The notes under the pieces: model-generated
What the model saw: the letters and a program-made list of their open reading frames with translations, nothing else
Database searches by the model: none
What the model was told of the DNA's origin: nothing
From: Clostridia bacterium
GTDB taxonomy: Bacteria; Bacillota; Clostridia; Oscillospirales; CAG-382
Direction of reading: 5' to 3'
Length of the DNA stretch: 9,332 bases
NCBI GenBank assembly: GCA_017938055.1
Contig: JAGBCG010000083.1
Location: 1-9,332 of the forward strand
Position numbers and translations under genes: made by a program
Shown here: positions 5,264 to 9,332 of the stretch, piece after piece
How the letters are laid out: every line of letters begins with the position of its first letter
Numbering within the stretch: position 1 is the first letter of the stretch

Positions 5264-6925
5264 ATGAGAAGTGATAATGTAATAAAAGGTGCGGAAAGAG
5301 CACCAAACAGAAGTTTATTCTATGCAATGGGATACACCGAAGAAGAATTATCCCGTCCTTTAATTGGTGTAATTTGTGCCCACAGTGAAATCGTTCCCGG
5401 ACACATTCACCTTGACAAAATTGCCGAAGCTGTAAAAGCAGGCATCCGCATGGCAGGCGGCACGCCCGTACTCATGCCCGCAATCGGTGTTTGTGACGGC
5501 ATTGCAATGGGACACGTTGGCATGAAATATTCACTTGCCAGCCGTGAGCTTATTGCGGACAGTGTTGAAACCATGACAATGGCACACGGCATGGACGGAC
5601 TTGTACTCATCCCAAACTGTGACAAGATTGTTCCCGGTATGGTTATGGCAGCAGTACGTCTTGACATACCTGCAGTAGTTTGCAGCGGCGGCCCCATGCT
5701 TCCCGGCTCATACGACGGACAGCACGCCAGCCTTTCCAAGCTCTTTGAAGCAGTTGGTGCATACAAGGCAGGCATGATTGACGAATGTAAATTACACGAA
5801 TGTGAAACAGGTGCATGTCCCGGCTGCGGAAGCTGTGCGGGTATGTACACGGCAAACAGCATGAACTGTTTATGCGAAGCTATCGGTATAGCTCTTCCCG
5901 GCAACGGCACAATTCCTGCTGTGAGCAACAAGAGAATAATGCTTGCAAAGCACGCCGGTATGGCAATAATGAATCTTGTTGAAAAGAATATTACTGCTCG
6001 TCAGATTGTAAACAAAACAAGTCTGCTCAACGCTCTTGCCTGCGACATGGCTCTTGGCTGCAGCTCAAACAGCGTGCTTCATCTTCTTGCTATTGCCAAC
6101 GAAGCGGGTGTTGACTTTGACCTTGAGCTGTTCAATACCACAAGCGACAGAGTTCCGAATCTCTGCCACCTTGCACCCGCAGGTCACACTCACATTGTTG
6201 ACCTTGACAATGCGGGAGGAATTCCGGCTGTTCAAGCTGAGCTTTTAAAGAAGAATCTTATTGACAAAAACGCTCTTACTGTTACTGGTAAGACTGTAGG
6301 CGAAAACATACAGGGTGCTTACATCAAGGACGAAACAAACATCCGTCCTATCGACAATCCTTACAGCGAAACAGGCGGTATTCAGATTCTCTGGGGCAAC
6401 ATTGCACCAAATGGCAGTGTTGTAAAGAGAAGTGCTGTTGCTCCCGAAATGCTCAAGCATTCCGGCCCTGCAAGAGTATTCAACAGTGAGGACGAGGCAA
6501 TAAATGCTATCTACAACGGCAAAATCGTTGATGGAGATGTTGTTGTCATAAGATACGAGGGTCCTGTAGGAGGCCCGGGTATGCGTGAAATGCTCAATCC
6601 CACAAGTGCACTTGCCGGCATGAAGCTTGACAAGACAGTTGCTCTTATCACAGACGGACGCTTCTCGGGTGCTTCCCGTGGTGCTTCCATCGGTCACGTT
6701 TCTCCGGAAGCTGCTTGCGATGGTCCAATCGGTCTTATTGAAGAAGGCGATATTATCACTATTGATATACCTGCTGCTTCCATAAATGCAAAAATTACCG
6801 ATGAGGAATTTGCAAAGAGAAAAGCAAAGTACGTAAAACCCGAACCAAACATCAAGACAGGCTGGCTTGCAAGATATGCAAAGCTTGTTGACAGTGCCGA
6901 TAAAGGTGCTATAATGAAGCAATAA
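5264..6925 (+). CDS. ilvD: Dihydroxy-acid dehydratase
   Basis: It dehydrates 2,3-dihydroxyisovalerate to 2-oxoisovalerate and the methylvalerate analogue to 2-oxo-3-methylvalerate, with an Fe-S cluster and Mg2+. From the ATG at 5264 it has 553 residues, the family's usual length. An upstream ATG at 5144 would add 40 residues of non-homologous sequence, so I rejected it; AGAGGA (5245-5250) precedes 5264 at a longish spacing of 13. Visible motifs are DDGIAMGH-like VCDGIAMGH (76-84), SRELIADSVE (93-102), NCDKIVPGM (118-126), CPGCGSCAGMYTANSMNCL (185-203), and the C-terminal DGRFSGASRGASIGHVSPEA. Cluster ligands Cys119 and Cys191 are present. The N-terminal position that carries a third ligand Cys in plant and mycobacterial [2Fe-2S] enzymes is EIVPGHIHL here, as in the oxygen-sensitive E. 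coli type. It completes the 2-oxoacid pathway with ilvBNC. Confidence 0.96.
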   Translation: MRSDNVIKGAERAPNRSLFYAMGYTEEELSRPLIGVICAHSEIVPGHIHLDKIAEAVKAGIRMAGGTPVLMPAIGVCDGIAMGHVGMKYSLASRELIADSVETMTMAHGMDGLVLIPNCDKIVPGMVMAAVRLDIPAVVCSGGPMLPGSYDGQHASLSKLFEAVGAYKAGMIDECKLHECETGACPGCGSCAGMYTANSMNCLCEAIGIALPGNGTIPAVSNKRIMLAKHAGMAIMNLVEKNITARQIVNKTSLLNALACDMALGCSSNSVLHLLAIANEAGVDFDLELFNTTSDRVPNLCHLAPAGHTHIVDLDNAGGIPAVQAELLKKNLIDKNALTVTGKTVGENIQGAYIKDETNIRPIDNPYSETGGIQILWGNIAPNGSVVKRSAVAPEMLKHSGPARVFNSEDEAINAIYNGKIVDGDVVVIRYEGPVGGPGMREMLNPTSALAGMKLDKTVALITDGRFSGASRGASIGHVSPEAACDGPIGLIEEGDIITIDIPAASINAKITDEEFAKRKAKYVKPEPNIKTGWLARYAKLVDSADKGAIMKQ

Positions 6926-6989
6926 GGAAAAATACAAAAAACAAGAATCAAAAACCACGATTTATCTTTTGGAGAATTGGAGAATAAGG

Positions 6990-7946
6990 ATGAATATTGG
7001 AGTAATAGGCTGCGGAAGATGGGGTACGTGTATTGCATGGTATCTTGACAAGTTAAAAAACAACGTAACGCTGTACGGAAGAAGCGGCTCAAAAAACATG
7101 AAACAGCTGATGGACGAGAGGGAAAAGTGTAACACGGTACTTTCCGACTCATTAAAGCTCACAACAAATCTTGACGAGGTTACAAAATGTGAAATTATTA
7201 TTATTTCCATTGCCTCTCAGAATCTTGATGACCTGTGCAAAACCCTCGCCGAAAATCAGCTTACAGACAAAATTTTTGTTCTTTGCATGAAAGGAATAGA
7301 AATTTCTACTTGCCGCAGACTGTCACAGATTGTAAAGGATAATCTGCATCCGTCAAATAAAATAGCCGTATGGTTAGGCCCCGGACACGCTGAAGAGTTT
7401 TACAAGGGTATTCCAAACTGCATGGTTATTGACAGTGAGGATGATACTACAAAAAAGTTTCTTGTGGATAATTTTTCAAGCGACCTTATCCGTTTTTACT
7501 ACGGGAACGATTTAATCGGAAATGAAATAGGTGCGGCGGCAAAAAATGTTATCGGTATTGCTGCAGGAATACTCGACGGGCTGTGTTTATCAACCCTTAA
7601 GGGTGCACTGATGGCAAGAGGAACAAGAGAAATATCAAGGCTTATTAAAGCGGCGGGCGGAAACGAGCTGTCGGCTTACGGACTGTGTCATCTTGGTGAC
7701 TACCAGGCAACAGTTTTTTCCAGTTTTAGCAATAACAGACGCTTTGGAGAAGACTTTGTCAAAGGTATAAAAAGCGATTATCTCGCCGAGGGCTACTACA
7801 CTGTAAAGGCTCTAATGGAAATGTCAAAGCTTTACAAAACCGAGCTTCCGATTTGCAACGCCGTTTATAACATTCTTTACAAAAACGCCGACATTAAGCA
7901 ACAGCTTGATGAGCTGTTTTCTCGCTCTGTCAAAAATGAATTCTGA
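6990..7946 (+). CDS. gpsA: NAD(P)H-dependent glycerol-3-phosphate dehydrogenase
   Basis: It is predicted to reduce dihydroxyacetone phosphate to sn-glycerol-3-phosphate, the backbone of membrane phospholipids, in the cytoplasm. The 318 residues are slightly shorter than the usual 330-340. The N-terminal Rossmann motif is GCGRWG (7-12). MKGIE (100-104), GPGHAEEF (130-137), the catalytic-lysine segment EIGAAAKNVIGIAAGILDGL (Lys185), LMARGTREISRL (207-218) and SNNRRFG (247-253) follow in family order. The usual GLGDL..TC..S stretch is divergent (CHLGDYQATVFSSFS), and GPSHAEE reads GPGHAEE. The ATG at 6990 follows GGAG (6979-6982) at spacing 7; a TTG at 6969 would extend it by seven residues without a better site. 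It starts 64 bases after ilvD with no terminator between, so co-transcription is likely. A related 6-phosphogluconate-type or other DHAP-like dehydrogenase is less likely. Confidence 0.88.
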   Translation: MNIGVIGCGRWGTCIAWYLDKLKNNVTLYGRSGSKNMKQLMDEREKCNTVLSDSLKLTTNLDEVTKCEIIIISIASQNLDDLCKTLAENQLTDKIFVLCMKGIEISTCRRLSQIVKDNLHPSNKIAVWLGPGHAEEFYKGIPNCMVIDSEDDTTKKFLVDNFSSDLIRFYYGNDLIGNEIGAAAKNVIGIAAGILDGLCLSTLKGALMARGTREISRLIKAAGGNELSAYGLCHLGDYQATVFSSFSNNRRFGEDFVKGIKSDYLAEGYYTVKALMEMSKLYKTELPICNAVYNILYKNADIKQQLDELFSRSVKNEF

Positions 7947-8056
7947 TTTTTCGACAAGACTAACATAAAATTGAACAAAAAAAATCAAAAATAAAGCTGT
8001 AATGTATGTAAAAAGCCTGTTTTAATCGGGAAAAGTAAATTTTTTTCAAAAAACTC

Positions 8057-8084
8057 TTGACTTTTCACGAAAATATAATACAAT
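8057..8084 (+). promoter_or_regulatory. Promoter of tig
   Basis: TTGACT (8057-8062) is separated by 16 bases from TACAAT (8079-8084). Overlapping AT-rich hexamers include exact TATAAT at 8074, 8084 and 8093, so the exact -10 used is uncertain. The tig start codon is about 55 bases downstream. No convincing terminator for gpsA was found in 7947-8056; a weak four-pair stem near 8018 with a later T-run is not enough. Confidence 0.7.
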
Positions 8085-8144
8085 ATAATAGATATAATTT
8101 GTAATTACTTTGTCGCAGCAATGCTGACGATATGGAGGATTAAA

Positions 8145-9332
8145 ATGAGCTTAAAGAATTTCAAAGAAATCGAAACTAACAAGGTTGAAATGAACATCGT
8201 CATTTCAAAGGAAGCTTTTGAGGATGCTGTGAATGCTGTGTTCAGAAAGAACAGAAATCACATTTCTATCCCCGGCTTCAGAAAGGGCAAGGCGACAAGA
8301 GGTCTTATAGAAAAGTTTTACGGCAAGACTGTATTCTATGAGGATGCAATCAACAACCTTCTTCCCTCTGCCATCGACGAAGCAGTAAAGGAAACTCCAT
8401 ATAAAATCGCAGGTATGCCTGAAGTTACAGACGTTGATTTTGAAGCTGAAGACGGCATCAACTGCAAAATTACATTTATAAGAATACCTGATGTAAAGGT
8501 TAGTGCATATAAGGGTCTTGAGGTTGAAAAGGTTACTGTTAAGACTGAAGATGCTGAGGTTGACGCTGAGCTTGAAAGAACAAGAGCACGTTACTCCAGA
8601 ACTATCAGCGTAACAGACAGAGCTGCAAAAGAAGGCGATACTGCCGACATAAACTACGAAGGCTTCTGCGACGGTGTTGCATTTGAAGGCGGCAAGGCTG
8701 AAAACCACAAGCTTAAGCTTGGCAGCGGTACATTTATCCCCGGCTTTGAAAAGCAGGTTGAGGGCAAGAACGTTGGCGAAGAATTTGACGTTAACGTAAC
8801 ATTCCCCGAAGAATATCATGCAAAAGAGCTTGCAGGCAAAGAGGCTACATTTAAGTGTAAGCTCAACGGCATCGAATACGAGGAGCTTCCTGAGCTTGAT
8901 GACGAATTTGCTAAAGACGCTTCTGAGTTTGAAACACTTGCTGAATATAAGGCTGACGTTAAGAAGAACATCGAAAAGCGTCATGATGCCGAGGCTGAAG
9001 CAAGACTTGCTGAAGCTCTCACAAAGGCACTTGTTGCCAATGTTGAAGCAGAAATTCCTGCAGTTATGGTAGAAAAAGAACAGGATCTTCTTGTTCGTGA
9101 ATATGACTACAACCTCAGAGCACAGGGTCTTAGCCTTGAAATGCTCACAAAGTATACAGGCATGAAGCTTGAAGAAATTAAGGAAAGATACAAAGAACAG
9201 GCAGAGCTTAATGTTAAGCGTCAGCTCGCACTTGACGAAATCATTAAGGCTGAAGATGTTCAGGCAACTGAGGAAGACATCGAAAAGAAATACGAGGAAA
9301 TGGCAGCTCAGTTCGGCATGAAGGTTGATGAC
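8145..9332 (+). CDS. tig: Trigger factor, ribosome-associated chaperone and peptidyl-prolyl isomerase (runs off right edge)
   Basis: It docks at the ribosome exit tunnel, shields nascent chains and has prolyl isomerase activity. The frame is open from ATG 8145 to the window end, giving 396 codons; full-length proteins are usually about 430, so only the last part is missing. The N-terminal ribosome-binding domain has the signature GFRKGK (44-49) in ISIPGFRKGKATRGLIEKFYG-type context. An FKBP-type domain (about 163-247) has GDTADINYEGFCDG, LGSGTFIPGFEKQ and VTFPEEYHAKELAGKEATF. A long, highly charged helical arm region follows (about 250-396). The ATG has a near-ideal GGAGG (8134-8138) at spacing 6. 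It has its own promoter and no link to the ilv genes. In many Firmicutes clpP and clpX follow tig, which would lie outside the window. Confidence 0.97.
   Translation, partial: MSLKNFKEIETNKVEMNIVISKEAFEDAVNAVFRKNRNHISIPGFRKGKATRGLIEKFYGKTVFYEDAINNLLPSAIDEAVKETPYKIAGMPEVTDVDFEAEDGINCKITFIRIPDVKVSAYKGLEVEKVTVKTEDAEVDAELERTRARYSRTISVTDRAAKEGDTADINYEGFCDGVAFEGGKAENHKLKLGSGTFIPGFEKQVEGKNVGEEFDVNVTFPEEYHAKELAGKEATFKCKLNGIEYEELPELDDEFAKDASEFETLAEYKADVKKNIEKRHDAEAEARLAEALTKALVANVEAEIPAVMVEKEQDLLVREYDYNLRAQGLSLEMLTKYTGMKLEEIKERYKEQAELNVKRQLALDEIIKAEDVQATEEDIEKKYEEMAAQFGMKVDD

Noticed and set aside
8010..8047. Possible intrinsic terminator of gpsA near CCTG/CGGG and a T-run
   Set aside because: The stem is only four pairs with one wobble and the T-run is separated by about ten bases, so it does not qualify.
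1..9332. CRISPR arrays, tRNA or rRNA genes, prophage or defence genes
   Set aside because: No spaced direct repeats, tRNA-like cloverleafs with T-arm sequence, rRNA segments, or transposase, integrase or nuclease motifs were seen.

Overview
The window looks like chromosomal DNA from a low- to mid-GC Gram-positive anaerobe, most likely a Clostridia of the Ruminococcus/Oscillospiraceae type. This is an inference from the tRNA-sensing T-box leader, strong GGAGG-type ribosome sites, consensus TTGACA/TATAAT promoters and the style of the proteins. No search was run, so the genus is not established.

Layout. Positions 1-828 (minus strand) hold the N-terminal part of a membrane-anchored, probably extracytoplasmic protein that runs off the left edge; its near-consensus promoter lies at 886-914. 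A second near-consensus promoter (1011-1039) points right and drives a T-box leader (about 1046-1350) ending in a strong intrinsic terminator. The leader controls ilvB (1398-3059), ilvN (3160-3666) and ilvC (3701-4711). A gene-free stretch of about 550 bases (4712-5263) follows. It contains three palindromic structures, including a 114-base element with terminal inverted repeats. Then come ilvD (5264-6925) and, 64 bases later, a gpsA-like gene (6990-7946). A separate promoter (8057-8084) precedes tig (trigger factor), which runs off the right edge.

Function. IlvBN, IlvC and IlvD together make the branched-chain 2-oxoacids: two pyruvates to acetolactate, to dihydroxyisovalerate, to 2-oxoisovalerate, with the parallel route to the isoleucine precursor. 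The final transaminase and the leucine branch are not in the window. The T-box should let transcription through when its cognate tRNA is uncharged; both candidate specifier triplets (GUA, GUC) read valine. The ACT-domain subunit IlvN adds a second layer, feedback inhibition by valine. GpsA (sn-glycerol-3-phosphate supply for lipids) and Tig (ribosome-associated chaperone) are housekeeping neighbours with no obvious pathway link.

I do not see a clearly new biological system. The points most worth a second look are the palindromic element with compensatory stem changes at 4953-5066, the valine-type T-box, active-site deviations in IlvB (SDG for GDG) and IlvC (Ser-Gly-His cofactor loop), and the GC hairpin plus overlapping small ORF between ilvB and ilvN.
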